Shown one piece after another: positions 10,182 to 21,185 of a stretch of 64,000 nucleotides of DNA. Positions within the stretch are counted from its first letter, which is position 1; every line of letters begins with the position of its first letter. Source of the DNA: Hibiscus mutabilis. Lineage: Eukaryota > Streptophyta > Magnoliopsida > Malvales > Malvaceae. The stretch spans positions 3,348,001 through 3,412,000 of the forward strand of contig CM033726.1 of NCBI GenBank assembly GCA_019671005.1, in the 5' to 3' direction. The notes beneath the pieces were generated by a model. It had not been told where the DNA came from. It did no database searches and saw nothing but the letters and a program-made list of their open reading frames with translations. The position numbers were made by a program, and so were the translations under genes.

Positions 10182-11402
10182 TATCGAAGGATGCCAGAGT
10201 CTTCTCGATATGGATGATACCGCAACTGTTTGCTTACGCGTTCAACTTTCGTGTAGCCAAGTTCTTACAGGCGTAGAGCAAGATGATGGCGATGGTGGTG
10301 ATAGCCGGTGTGGCATTGGTTCTGCTCGTTGTATTGAGCTGGCTCTTGATGTTGAAGCTGGGATGGGGCCTGGCGGGTGCAGCCATTGTTTTAAATCTGT
10401 CGTGGATTTCCATAGACGTAGCTCAGTTTTTGTACATAATCAGCGGCGCTTGAGGTCAAGCATGGACCGGATTCTCTTGGAAGGCATTTCAACATTTATG
10501 GGGATTTGTTAGATTGTCTTTAGCTTCGGCAATAATGCTATGGTAAGTCCAGTTAAGGTTCATGGTTTGGAATTCCTCAACTACGAATCGAGTAATTAAT
10601 TACTATTAAATCTATAAAATGAATTGCAGTTTAGAGATTTGGTATTTCATGGCATTGATTCTGTTCGCTGGATACTTGAAGGACGCTGAAGTAATATCTT
10701 ATAATGCATTGTCTATCTGGTGAGTCCATATATTTTAAAATCAACCATTGTAGCCACTACATGTCGCTGATTATTGTCATATTTTGCAGTATGAACATAT
10801 TGGGATGGACAATCACGATGACGTTCGGGATAAATGCATCTATAAGGTAATATTGAACCTATAAGTTAATAAAATTAAATGCAAAAAGCAATCGATAATG
10901 ATGGATGGATGGTGGCAGCGTGAGGGTTTCAAATGAACCGGGAGCAGGACATCCGAGAACGGCCAAATTCTCTTTGATGGTGGCGACTGCATCTTCATTT
11001 GCGATTGGTGTCATATTCTCCCTTGTTCTAATCATCTTCAGGAACGATTATCCCTACTTGTTCTCAAATGACACACAAGTTCAACAACTCGTCCTGGAAC
11101 TCACTCCTCTCTTGGCCCTTTGCATCATCATCGACACCGTGCAACCTGTCCTCTCAGGTTTAACCCCTAACGTTTACAATTCATTCTTATATTAACTTAT
11201 AATTGCAACATCTTGTTCTTATTAAGAATTCCATGATATATTATATAGGACTGGCCATTGGAGGTGGATGGCAAACTGTTGTTGCATACGTCAACAATGC
11301 ATGTTACTATCTTCTTGGAGTTCCTTTGGGCATCATATTAGGCTTCGTGCTTCAGATGGGTGTCAAGGTACGTATTGCTTCATATACGTGAACAAGCATT
11401 TT

Positions 11403-11640
11403 AGTTTTAGCGTTTAGAGATTTAATTTAAGGTGTAGGGTTTAGGGGTAAGGGTTTAGAATTTAGGTGTAATAATTAGAATTTAGGGGTTATGGTTAGAA
11501 TTTAGGGTTTAAAAGTTAGGGTTTAGGGTAATATGTTGAAGATTTAAGTTTTAACCTATAAACCCAAAATTCTATTCATAGTCGCTAAATTCTAAACTAC
11601 TAAACACCTAAACCCTACAGCTTAAATCTTAAAATTAAGG
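11403..11640. repeat. Degenerate telomere-like tract, inverted halves, in MATE copy 2 intron
   Basis: The first half repeats words such as GGGTTTAGGG and TTTAGGGTTT. The second half carries the complement (CTAAACACCTAAACCCTA), so the tract can fold back. It lies in the last intron of MATE copy 2 and is followed by an (AT)n microsatellite at about 11690-11714. It is too degenerate and internal to be a real telomere. Confidence 0.6.
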
Positions 11641-11688
11641 CACTTGTGAAAAACTAAAAATTTCTACTGTGTGCATCAAATAATTATC

Positions 11689-11720
<32 letters not shown>

Positions 11721-11922
11721 TTAGTTTTAAAAAATCAAAATGGTGTTACTACCGCCTACATATGTGTTAATTGGTGAATGATGATATAGAGAAATCCCTA
11801 CAGAGCATGAGAAATATTAAATTTTAAACACAGTATATTAAAACTCAATTGCTTCTTTTAATTTGATTAATTGACAGGGAATTTGGTGTGGGATGTTGTT
11901 AGGAACAGTCGTACAAAATTGA

Positions 11923-12305
11923 CGAGCAAATAGAAGAATATGTTACATAAGTAATAACAATAGTAATAATAATAAAAATAACAGAGGAAATCTTGAGTTT
12001 TGTGAGTGGAGATGGACAAGTTGACGTTCATTTCCAGGAAAGAGTTTGAGATTGTCTTTGCTACCAGCATCTGTTAGTGGACTGATTTATTATGATAATG
12101 ACATCAATTCGACCTCTTCCACAATATTCAAGGCCAAGTGCATCTTTTTTAGACTTTTCGCAGATTTTTCTTTGTAATTCCTAATTTTATTCGCTAGATT
12201 AATGCATCAGCTTTTTTTCAAAAAAAATTCTTCTTTTAAAAACGGAATTAGAATTAAATATTAAAAAAATATAAATTATTTAAGATCAAAACAATAAAGA
12301 CTCAA
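11923..12305. other. Intergenic, no gene seen
   Basis: Sequence after the truncated MATE exon. The true MATE 3' end is absent. Short frames only, and no identifiable gene. Confidence 0.5.
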
Positions 12306-12490
12306 TCAACAACTGATTGATCTAATGAGATAAGACACTAGATCTCTTAAGCAAGGTTAAGAGTTCGTATCTTAGTGCTGTGAGTGAGAAAAATTGGGTT
12401 GAGAGGTCACCTCCAATCCCCATAATGAGCCTCTACAAAACCCGATCTGAATTAGTCGACTAGTGAATCAAAAATCAGTTGTTAAACCAT
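12306..12490 (+). mobile_element. Possible tRNA-derived SINE
   Basis: The order GATCTAATGAGATAAGACAC..GATCTCTTAAGCAAGGTTAA..GAGTTCGTATCTTAGTGCTG resembles the A box (near 12317-12330) and B box (near 12361-12371) of an RNA polymerase III promoter at the spacing seen in tRNA-derived plant SINEs. It is not a tRNA gene, because the stems do not close and there is no acceptor pairing. Target duplications were not found. Confidence 0.45.
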
Positions 12491-12974
12491 AAATAATACT
12501 ATTCATTAAACATCTAATTTCAAAAATTAGAGAAATAAAAATTTAATTTTGAATTTAAATTGATAAAGACCTAAAATATTGTTAAACCAAACATTATGGG
12601 GAACAAAATACACTCACCTTCTTTGTACCTCACAATATTGGTCCATCATATAATTCTTGTGTTTTATCATGTTAATTGTGTAAACATAAATACGATATAA
12701 TTATTTATTATGTCAAGTTGTTAATATAAAATATGATACATATATTAAACAGGTCTCTAATCACTTTAGTGATAGATGTTATTCTTATATTTCATGTTTA
12801 TAAACATTCTATCTTACGTTTGCGAAGGAAAATATAAACCGAAATAGAACATTGAAAATTTATTTTAGGACATGATTGTTAAAGTCGATTGTTTTTTAAT
12901 ATTTTGGCATTTTTTCCCCCTTAGGCCCCTTTTAGCATTGTTAAAAAAAAACTTTTGCTGAAAACCTAGGCGGC

Positions 12975-14967
12975 ATGAATAGTTCTGGAACTCCAGGCCT
13001 CTTGACGGCAACCTTCCAAGTGGAGCAGATTGGGAGACCACCTGATCCGCGAAACCAGATCACAGATGACACCGCTGTGCCAGGTTTGAGTAAGCAGGAA
13101 GGGTCGGGCGTAGCAGCGACTTTGACTGGGGATTCCATGGAATTGGATATGAGAAACTCAGCCTGCCTTGCTGGCACCGATTGGTTGGTTCAGGAAACCA
13201 ATAACCAGGCCGATGGTATTAGCGGTAGCGCTGGAGTGGAGATACCAATTGAACCTTTGGCGAAGCCATCGTTTCGGGACATGGTGGTAGGGCAAAGCAG
13301 TGTGGATCAGCATGATAACTTCATTAGTGATATTGAGGTTGAATTGCAAGAGGGTGATGTGAAGATCGGGTTTAAAGGAGCCGTGCCAGAAATTCAATTT
13401 TCAGATCGGGTGCATGATGCGATCGACTCTAAGCTTTCAAAGACTCTCATTGTCCGTTTACTAGGTAAACCAATAGGGTACAGTGCTCTCAAAAATAGAA
13501 TACAAGCGCTATGGAATCCTAGAGGAGAAGTCTTAACAGGGGGTCCGTGGGTTGTCTATGGATGTTATCTTACGGTTCAGCCGTGGTCGCGGTCTTTCTT
13601 GACATCAGTAGATTACCCGAAGCAAATTCTAGCATGGGTAAGATTGCATGGCTTACCATATCGGTACTACTCAAAGCATTTGTTTCAGGCGATTACGAGT
13701 ATATTAGGGAAGGTGGTGCGTACGGATTTTAATACTACTGAAGGAAGGCGTGGTCGTTTTGCACGGATCGCTGTGGTGGTTAATCTGGACAAGCCCTTGG
13801 TGCTGGGGTTATGGATTGACGGGCAATACCAACCAATTGAATATGAGGGTTTGCCTTTGATTTGCTATGGATGTGGAAAATATGGGCATGCGAAGGATTT
13901 GTGCGGGGGTGCTGCAAAGGAGAGTGCTAATCCTTCGAAGGTTCTGAAGTCGGCACCTCCACCAGAAGACATGTTTAGACCGTGGATGCAGGTTGAACGT
14001 CGGAAACGCCGACAGCCTGGTAATAGTCGCGGTGAAAACAAAGGGAAACATGTAGAGTGTGACTGGCGGATCACGATTTGGTGCATTGGTTGACCTTACT
14101 GAGGGCACTGGGAATGAACTTGAGCATGCGAACAGCATTACGCATCAGATTATAAAGGTCAGAGATGGGATAGCAATGCAGTTGAATATGGAGCAGCCGC
14201 CAACTGTGTCCAACCCTATTGCAACGAAGGTTGCGGCTGTTAATGGGGGGATTTCGAAGGTTGTGGGAAATATTGAAGGGAATGGTATGGACTGTGATGA
14301 AGGCAGTGACAGGCCAACGGAGTCCAACCCTATTGCAACGAAGGTTGCGGCTGTTAATGGGGGGATTTCGAAGGTTGTGGGAAATATTGAAGGGAATGGT
14401 ATGGACTGTGATGAAGGCAGTGACAGGCCAACGGACCATGTGGTTATGGGTGATGGGGACCTAAGGGCTGGTAAGTGTGACACGGTGATGGATTCAGACG
14501 CTCTCCATACTGCGGACACCAATAGGAATGATGAGGGAGTGGATGCGGTTAGTCTTAAGGTTGCAGCGCATGATAGAGTTGTGGTTGCACCATCATCTTT
14601 GCAGGCAGACAAGCATCAAGCCGTAAAAGTGATAGAAGAAGGGTCGAAGAGGATCTTGAAGGACAATAATGAGAGAGCTGCTTATGGCCCGATCTGAAAG
14701 TCTGCTACTAAATCTTCCAACTGGGCGGCGACTAATGTTGTCTTCCCAAGAAAGAATAACAAACCACGTAATAAGGAGACGCTGAATAGTAAACCAACCG
14801 ATGTAGCTGATTGGGTGTCAAGTGTCTCCAGAGAGCTTGATGTGGCCGCGTCATCCGGGGAGCATGGGGTGATAGCCGAAGCCATGAAAGCGCAGGGATC
14901 CCGTAAGAATATCCAGTGGATCGTGAATAAGACCTTCGAGAAGGATGGGGTCACTGATACTCCATGA
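12975..14967 (+). pseudogene. LINE ORF1 protein (DUF4283, CCHC knuckle), frameshifted
   Basis: ORF1 of the LINE encodes the RNA-binding protein that coats the element's transcript. The first frame (12975-14093, 372 aa) has the DUF4283 domain around residues 150-260 (GPWVVYGCYLTVQPW, ILAWVRLHGLPYRYY) and a zinc knuckle CYGCGKYGHAKDLC at about 297-310. Near 14055 a frameshift moves the sequence into another frame that starts as MTGGSRFGALVDLTEGTGN and continues to a TGA at 14695. A further 89 codons with no other stop follow to 14967. A perfect 114-bp tandem duplication lies in the second frame. Confidence 0.8.
14209..14436 (+). repeat. 114-bp tandem duplication inside LINE ORF1
   Basis: Two adjacent copies (14209-14322 and 14323-14436) that look identical apart from the last bases. 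The length is a multiple of three, so 38 codons are repeated in frame (…NPIATKVAAVNGGISKVV…). The near-perfect identity means the duplication is young compared with the rest of the element. Confidence 0.85.
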
Positions 14968-15003
14968 GGTTTGCTCGGTCCCTTCTTCTTTTATTTTAAA
15001 CAT

Positions 15004-15560
15004 TATGGTTAAGGCAATTTTTTGGAATGCTCAAGGCACCTGTGTCTTTGAATTTAATCGTTATTTTTTAATGTTAGTCAGTATGCAGACGCCGGACATT
15101 GTTGCAATTATGGAACTGAGAGTTAGTGGTATTGAGGCTGATAGATTCATTCGAAGGTCGGGGTTTGATTTTTCTTACCGGGTTGAGGCGAATGGTTTTT
15201 CGGGTGGTATTTGAGTCATGTGGAAGGAATCTGTGAGTGTAGACATCCTTGCTGTTTCTAACCAGTTTCTTCATGGGCTGTGCCAGGAAGTTGGTTAGTA
15301 TAAGAATTTCTTTATCACGTTTGTTTACGCAAGCCCAGATCAAAGCAAGCGGAGTGTTGTTTGGGACCAAATTCGAGCTCTTGATCCGGGGGGTAGTTGG
15401 CCATGGATGCTAGGCGAGGATTTTAACGCTATCTGTAATGTGGATGAACGACAGGGGGATCTCAACGTCGGCTGGGTATTTGTGATTTTGTGATTTTCTG
15501 TACCCTTCGGGGCTGATTGATATGGGGGTTTATAGGGCCACGATTCATATGGGAGCGTGG
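15004..15560 (+). pseudogene. LINE endonuclease domain, interrupted
   Basis: This starts as MVKAIFWNAQG, the first strand of the APE-type endonuclease that nicks target DNA. It continues with DIVAIMELRVSG, where active enzymes have an ETK-like motif, then FITFVYASPD and WPWMLGEDFNAIC (normally a GDFN block). In-frame stops occur after GFSGGI and in the phrase CQEVG-stop-YKNFF, and the reading frame shifts after 15440. Conserved order with several lesions indicates a dead domain. Confidence 0.75.
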
Positions 15561-17594
15561 GTGCTCTCAGACAAGGTTCTAGGCCATATCGCTTTGTCGC
15601 TGCCTGGAATGACCACCCAGATTTTGAGAGAATGTTGAGTGAATCTTGGAAAGTTGAGATGTCAGTTTTTGATAATCTTTTTGCACTTCAGGCTACGAGT
15701 AGAAGATGGAATAGAGAGGTGTTTGGCCATATTGGTAGGCGAAAGGCGAGACTATTAGCACGTATACGCGGGGGTTGAAATGGCTATTGATAGAGGTCGT
15801 AACCCTTTCTTGCTTGGTTTGGAGGAGTCTTTAAAGAAAGAATTGAATGTCGTGCTAGAACAGGAAGAAAGTTTGTGGTTTCAAAAGTCCCGTAGTCAGT
15901 GGGTGCAACAGTGAGATCGTAATACTAAGTTCTTTCATCTAGCTACCATTGCTCGCCGTCGTCGTAACTCCATCCGTCTTCTTCGATTTGATGATGGGAG
16001 ATGGTGCTCAAATGTGACTGAGTTAAAAGAGAATGCAATTGATGTTTTCAAATCCCTTTTTTCGGCAGAGCCTAGGTGCACAACCAGAGATGATTTTCGA
16101 GGAGGGTTTCAACCCATTTCTCATACGGTTAAGCGGAAACTAGTGAGGATGGTTACACTCGAGGAGGTCCGACGGATTGTTTTTAGCATGGAGCCGTCAA
16201 GGCGCCAGGTGTGGATGGTTTTCAAGCAGGTTTCTTCCAAAAGAATTAGTCTGTTGTAGGCGAGTCGGTTTTCCAATTTGCGATTTTTTTTGAAACTAGG
16301 GTGTTACTTGAGTCGGCTAATAAGACCTTATTGGTGTTAATTCTAAAAGTAACGAACCCGGATAATATCAGGCAATTTAGGCCAATTAGTTTATGTGCGA
16401 TGCTTTATCGCCAAGATCTTTGTTGATAGACTAAAGCCGTTGTTACCTGGATGGATATCGCAAACTCAATCTAGTTTTGTGCCAGGAAGACAGATTACTG
16501 ATAACATAATTTTAGCGCAGGAAGTTATTCACACCATGTGTGGTAAAAAAGATGCGACACCGTGGATGGCTATTAAGGTTGATCTGGAGAAGACTTATGA
16601 TAGATTGGAGTAGAGTTTCATCGTAGAAACTCTACAGGATCTGGATTTGCCGTTGTCTCCCTACTTATTCGTGCTTTGTATGGAACGTCTATCACACTCT
16701 ATTGAGCGCCATGTAAGTGATGGTGCGTGGAAGTGCATTCGCTTATCTCGGCATGGTCCAGGTATTACTCATCTATTTTTTACAGATGACCTTGTTCTTT
16801 TTGCGGAAGCATCCAATGATCAACTTGAAGTGTTAAGTGATGTCTTGAATAATTTTTGTGCTTGCTCGGGTCATAGAGTTAGTGTCGCTAAGACACAAAT
16901 CTATTTTTCAAGAAATTGCTCTCTAGAACGTAAACAATCCATTGCTGATGGGTTTGGGTTTGAAGTTGTTGAGGACCTTGGCATGTACCTTGGAGTTCCC
17001 CTCTTACACAAAAGGGTAACTTGTGACACATACAGATTTCTTCTTGAAAAAATTGAACGGCGACTATTAGGGTGGGCAGCGCGTACTTTGTCGTTTGATG
17101 GGCGTATTACGTTGGCAAAAGCTGTTTTGCAGGCCATCCCTACCTACGTTATGCAGACTTCGTGGCTACCGAAAGGAATTATTGTTGCGATGGACCGAAT
17201 GATAAGAAGATTTGTGTGGGGTTCGGGTAACGGATCTTTCGGGATTGCTTTGGTGAAGTGGGGTAATGTGACCTTGCCGAGAGCAGCAGGGGGCTTGGGT
17301 CCTAGGGATTTAACCTGGCATAACACTGCTTTGCTTATGAAAGTGGGGTTTCAGCTTATCCGCAATGAGGATAAGTTATGGGTAAAGGTGTTTATGGATA
17401 AGTATAAGTGGGATGAAGTCCTACCTATAGATATTTCTCGGTCAAGATGTTCTCGTCTCTTGAAGGGCCTTAGTAACATTTGTGAGGATATGTCGTGGGA
17501 TCTGTTGGCAGATCGGGGATGGATGGCGAACCGACTTTTGGTGGGATATTTGGGTAGATTTGCCGATGCCGCTAGCCACGTACTGCACCAATAA
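15561..17594 (+). pseudogene. LINE reverse transcriptase, internally deleted
   Basis: Pieces of the L1-type RT in order: the pre-RT region (15557-16258, several stops), RPISLC near 16380, PGRQITDNIILAQEVIHTM at 16480-16540, then a break after LEKTYDRLE. The following frame (16647-17594) resumes at LSPYLFVLCMERLSHSIE. The segment that normally lies between them, including the RQGDPLSP block, is mostly gone. The catalytic box reads LFFTDDLVLF, where the family usually has FADD, so an Ala is replaced by Thr next to the two Asp. The long 315-codon stretch is otherwise open. Confidence 0.8.
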
Positions 17595-18762
17595 TTCACA
17601 ACCTCCTCAGGTACCGGTTGCGGCAATGGTGACAGCAGCTGATAAATGGGATTTTGAGCGTATTGGACAAGCTTTACTAGTGGATACTGTGCATAGGATC
17701 GCGACCATGATGCTGCCGAATGCAGCTCTGGGTCGTGATCGTCCAGGATGGAGGTGGGAGAGCCATCGGGGATTTTCAACAGCTTCTGCATATGCGGCTT
17801 TGAGCAGCGATGCTCCAATGACTGATAATGGACTGTGGAATCGTATTTGGAGCTTGAATGTGTTGTCGAGGGTCCAAACCTTCTTGTGGCTTGCTCTTCA
17901 TGGTCGCTTATTAACGAATGTTGAGAGATGTAAGAGGCATATTGCTACATCACTGGCATGTCCCGCTTGTTCTAATGGTAGGGAAGATCTGGAGCATGTT
18001 TTGTGTGATTGTCCTAAGGCTAGAGTTACTTGGTCACACATGATTCGGACAGATCGAGTACATCGTTTTCTTACCGATCCTTTTGATGTTTGGTTCAAGG
18101 GAAATTTGCTTGCAAGGGATTATGACATGTTGATGGGAGTTGATTGAAGTGTCATTTTTGCAAGCGGTCGTGAGTTATACACGGATGTAGTAGGGTTTAG
18201 CCGACGTTTGTGTGCTTCTTTGATGGACCGGTATAACCGGCTAAACCAGAGAACCCGGATGGAGGCACAACGAGTGCGTTGGTCACGGCCACGACAGGGT
18301 ATTGTGAAACTTAATGTGGATGGGGTTGTGGGCGGTGTTAGGAATATGGCTATTATTGGTGGTGTGATTCGTGATGATCAAGGGTCATGGTGTTTTGGTT
18401 TTGCTCGAAGCATAGGGGTGTGTTCTGTCCTGATGTCGGAGATATGGGCGGCGATTGATGGCCTTAGACATGTGTGGCGCTTGGGGATCTGAAATATTGA
18501 GCTGGAACTTGATAATGTGAGTGTTGTCCACATGTTGAGTTGGGAATCGTCTTTTTTGCATGAGAATGCGAATGTGGAGCATTTGAGGGACCTTTTGCAT
18601 AGAGATTGGGATGTGAGAGTTGCTCATGTTCGACGTAATGCGAATAAGGTGGCTGATGGTTTGGCTGGCATGGCGCGGGGACTTGATATCCGTGAGTTTG
18701 TCTTCGAGCACCCTCCACCGGAGGTGCTTCCTTTATTTCTTGCTGACCAAGCTGCCTCTTAG
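17595..18762 (+). pseudogene. LINE zf-RVT and RNase H domains
   Basis: The zf-RVT region is read at about 17750-18060 (LWNRIWSLNVLSRVQTFLWL, then CPACSNGREDLEHVLCDCP, with Cys/His positions kept). A frame break follows near 18145. RNase H begins at KLNVDGVVGG (18306-18335), has SEIWAAIDGLRHVW and, after a TGA at 18490, ELELDNVSVVHML and HVRRNANKVADGLAG. It ends at a TAG at 18760-18762. The 3' UTR of about 140 bp carries TTTTTAATGAGGCTCGTGG just before the A-run. Confidence 0.75.
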
Positions 18763-19807
18763 TGGCTAGTTTGTTGTCTCTCTGCTGTTGTCGTGTTATA
18801 ACGCTCTATCCTATGTAACTATTTTCATGAGTACTCTTTTCCTCCATCTAGGATTAGAGAGGTTTTTAATGAGGCTCGTGGAATAGTCCTTTCTTTCACA
18901 CAAAAAAAAACTTTTGCTAAAAAAAATGACTATTCGCCCATACACAATGTCAAACGCTTCTTTTATTGGAGTGAAAAATCACTTAAAAATGTGATTTTCC
19001 ACCCTCAATCTCAAAAGCTAAGATTTCTAGCTTTTGGGTGAAAAATCACTTTTAGATGTGAAGTTACTTTTTTACTCTTAATTATTAACACTAATATTAA
19101 TACTAATATATTAAAATAATATTTTAATATTAAATATAATAATATTTAATATTAATATTTTAAATAAAAATAATAATAAAAAACTTCAATATTATAAAAA
19201 AAATATTAAATATAATAGTTATTAATATATTAAATCAATATTTAATTATATTACAATAATATAAAAAATACATAGTTTAGAGGCAAAATTTTTTATATTT
19301 AACTCAAAATTTTATATTAGTTATTTAGGTATATTTAAAGTTTATATATAAAAAAAAATTGCTAATGAATTGTCATGGTTTTATATTTTTATTATTTAAA
19401 CTGATTTATTTCATATATAATAATGATAATAAATTTTATGATAACGAATTTAAACATCATTTACATTCATTTTTTTTTACTTTATAATATCATGTCTAAA
19501 ATGGACATTTTACCTTTTCAAAAGTACTTTTTGATAGCAACGCCAAACACTATAACCTTACAATTAACTTTTTAAAATCACTTTCTGACAGCACTTTTAA
19601 AGGCATTTTTTAAAAGTAATGTCAAACTAGCCCTTAGTCTTTTTGACAAGATACTTAAACATGAATTTTTTTAAAAATAAGAACGCTTCATTTTTCAATA
19701 AGATCAATCAATAAATTCCTACAGACAATTGTCATGAAAGCTTAAGAAAATATCACGACAAATTAATCAAAACTTGTGACTTTTTGAAACATTATAAATA
19801 ATTTAAA

Positions 19808-21176
19808 GGCTTGAGGGTCATTTTGTGTCCTTGTAATAGTCTCAATTTATCGATTTTACTCTTATGATATTTTCGCATCAATTTAGCTCATGAAGTAGTT
19901 GAATTGCATCACCGTTTGCCCCTTGACTGATGGAAGTCAACGCTGACCGTTACAGTGCTGACGTAGCAATCAACGTGTGAAGATGATGTGGCAGAGGGAC
20001 AAAATTAATTTTTCAAGCTAGTTCGACTGCAAAATTAATGTTCTGGTTGAGTACGAGAGCAAAATTAATTTTTAGGTAAAAAATATGAATAAAATACTAA
20101 AATATTAAAGTAACATAAAATTAATAGAAATATTTTATTAATATATAACTAAAAATAAAATAACTAAAATATTTAAAAATAGGTAAAAAAGTTATAAAAC
20201 TAAAATATCATAAGCTAATAAATTATAAATTATTCAATAATTAAAATTTAAAATAGTTATAAAGTATTAAAAAATATAAAAAAAAACTTTATAAAAAAAT
20301 TGGACGATTTTGGTTTATTTCTCTTCAAAGAATGTAAGAAAGAAAGAATCTTAAAATAGAATTAATGTGATTCTCTCAACCAAAAAAAATCTTCTACCTT
20401 TTTGGTGCCCCTATCTCTCAATACTAAAAAATTAAAGTCTACACTCTAAGTCTAATTTCTAAATCACAAACCTTAAACCTTAAAATTTAAACCCTTTATT
20501 TGATTAAATTTATACACATACTTTTATAATTCATAGTCATTTTATATTGATAAAATTTTCAATTAGGGTTTAAGATTTAAGGTTTGCAATTTAGAGTTTT
20601 TATTTTTAGGGTTTGAAATTTAGAAGTTAGGATTATATTGTAAAATTTATTTTAAAATTTTGATTTTTGAATAATTTATAATTTAATTGCTTCTGATATT
20701 TTAATTTTATAATATTTACTTGTTTTTAGATTTTTTATTTAATTTTTTATTATTTTTATTCATATATTAATAAAATATTTTAAAATATTTTATTAATTTT
20801 TACATCATTTTAGTATTTTAATATTTTTTAAATTTGTATTTTTTACCTAAAAATCAATTTTGCCCTCGTATTCAACCAGAAAATCAATTTTGCCCTCAAA
20901 CTAGGTTAGAAAATCAATTTTGCCTCTCTTCCACGTCATCTTCACACATGGACTATCACACCATCACACGTAGATTGCCACATTAGCACCGTTGACTGCC
21001 ATGTCAGCACGTTAACCTTCACGTCAGCACTGTAATGGTCAATGTTGGCTTCCATCAGTCAAGGGGCAAAAGGTGATGCAATTCGACTACTTCAGGGGCT
21101 AAATTGATACGAAAATACCACATGGGCAAAATCGATAAATTAGGACTACTACAGGAGCAAAAGTAACCCTTAAGCC
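19808..21176. mobile_element. Mutator-type element with ~330-bp TIRs
   Basis: A 1369-bp fold-back element with ends GGCTTGAGGGTC and, inverted, GGCTTAAGGGTTAC. It is flanked by exact 9-bp repeats TAATTTAAA at 19799-19807 and 21177-21185. The arms match over roughly 330 bp and include the phrases CTCATGAAGTAGTTGAATTG and TTGACTGATGGAAGTCAACG on the left, with their complements on the right. The 9-bp duplication and long arms point to the Mutator superfamily. It has no transposase; the interior holds telomere-like TTTAGGG words. Confidence 0.85.
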
Positions 21177-21185
21177 TAATTTAAA

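Larger units (their letters stand above)
9336..11922 (+). pseudogene. MATE (DETOXIFICATION) transporter, broken copy 2
   Basis: A longer copy of the same MATE gene. The first readable exon starts at MGSALETLCGQAFGAGQ, an internal motif of the family, so the N-terminal part is missing. The exon (9336-10542) is interrupted by an hAT element at 9519-10181 and resumes in frame after the target duplication. In the resumed part there are two in-frame stops: TAG in the phrase KFLQA-stop-SKMMAM near 10270, and TGA in YIISGA-stop-GQAWTG near 10450. Further exons are 10630-10719, 10790-10846, 10919-11157 (RVSNEPGAGHPRTAKFS), 11249-11367 and 11878-11922, all with AG/GT borders. The last exon ends early (GIWCGMLLGTVVQN, then TGA), where copy 1 continues into VVQTYVLFGMIYKTNW. 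Three separate lesions make this a pseudogene. The shared exon structure shows the two copies arose by tandem duplication. Confidence 0.88.
12960..18901 (+). mobile_element. L1-type LINE with 17-bp target duplication
   Basis: A plant non-LTR retrotransposon with ORF1 (DUF4283 and zinc knuckle), endonuclease, reverse transcriptase, zf-RVT and RNase H blocks in the usual order. It ends in a short A-run. The 17-bp sequence of nine A followed by CTTTTGCT occurs exactly at 12943-12959 and 18902-18918, so both insertion ends are defined. The element begins only 15 bp before the ORF1 ATG, so it has almost no 5' UTR and may be slightly 5'-truncated. Frameshifts and stops throughout pol make it inactive. 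Confidence 0.9.
12924..19633. mobile_element. Tourist-like MITE split by a LINE
   Basis: The outer ends read GGCCCCTTTTAGCATTG and, inverted, GGGCTAGTTTGACATTAC. They are flanked by the 3-bp TTA at 12921-12923 and 19634-19636, which suits PIF/Harbinger (Tourist) elements. Without the LINE at 12960-18901 the element is about 0.75 kb. The right part (18919-19633) has AAAATCACTT..AAAAGTACTTTTTGATAGC blocks typical of such MITEs. A related copy is at 29394-29999. Confidence 0.65.

Noticed and set aside
11403..11640. True interstitial telomere
   Set aside because: Repeat words are degenerate and inverted, and lie within an intron; similar tracts are inside transposons here.
12306..12400. tRNA gene
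   Set aside because: A-box and B-box-like words are present, but the cloverleaf does not close; a SINE is more likely.
14145..14612. 155-codon minus-strand ORF
   Set aside because: Antisense shadow of LINE ORF1, long mainly because of the 114-bp duplication.
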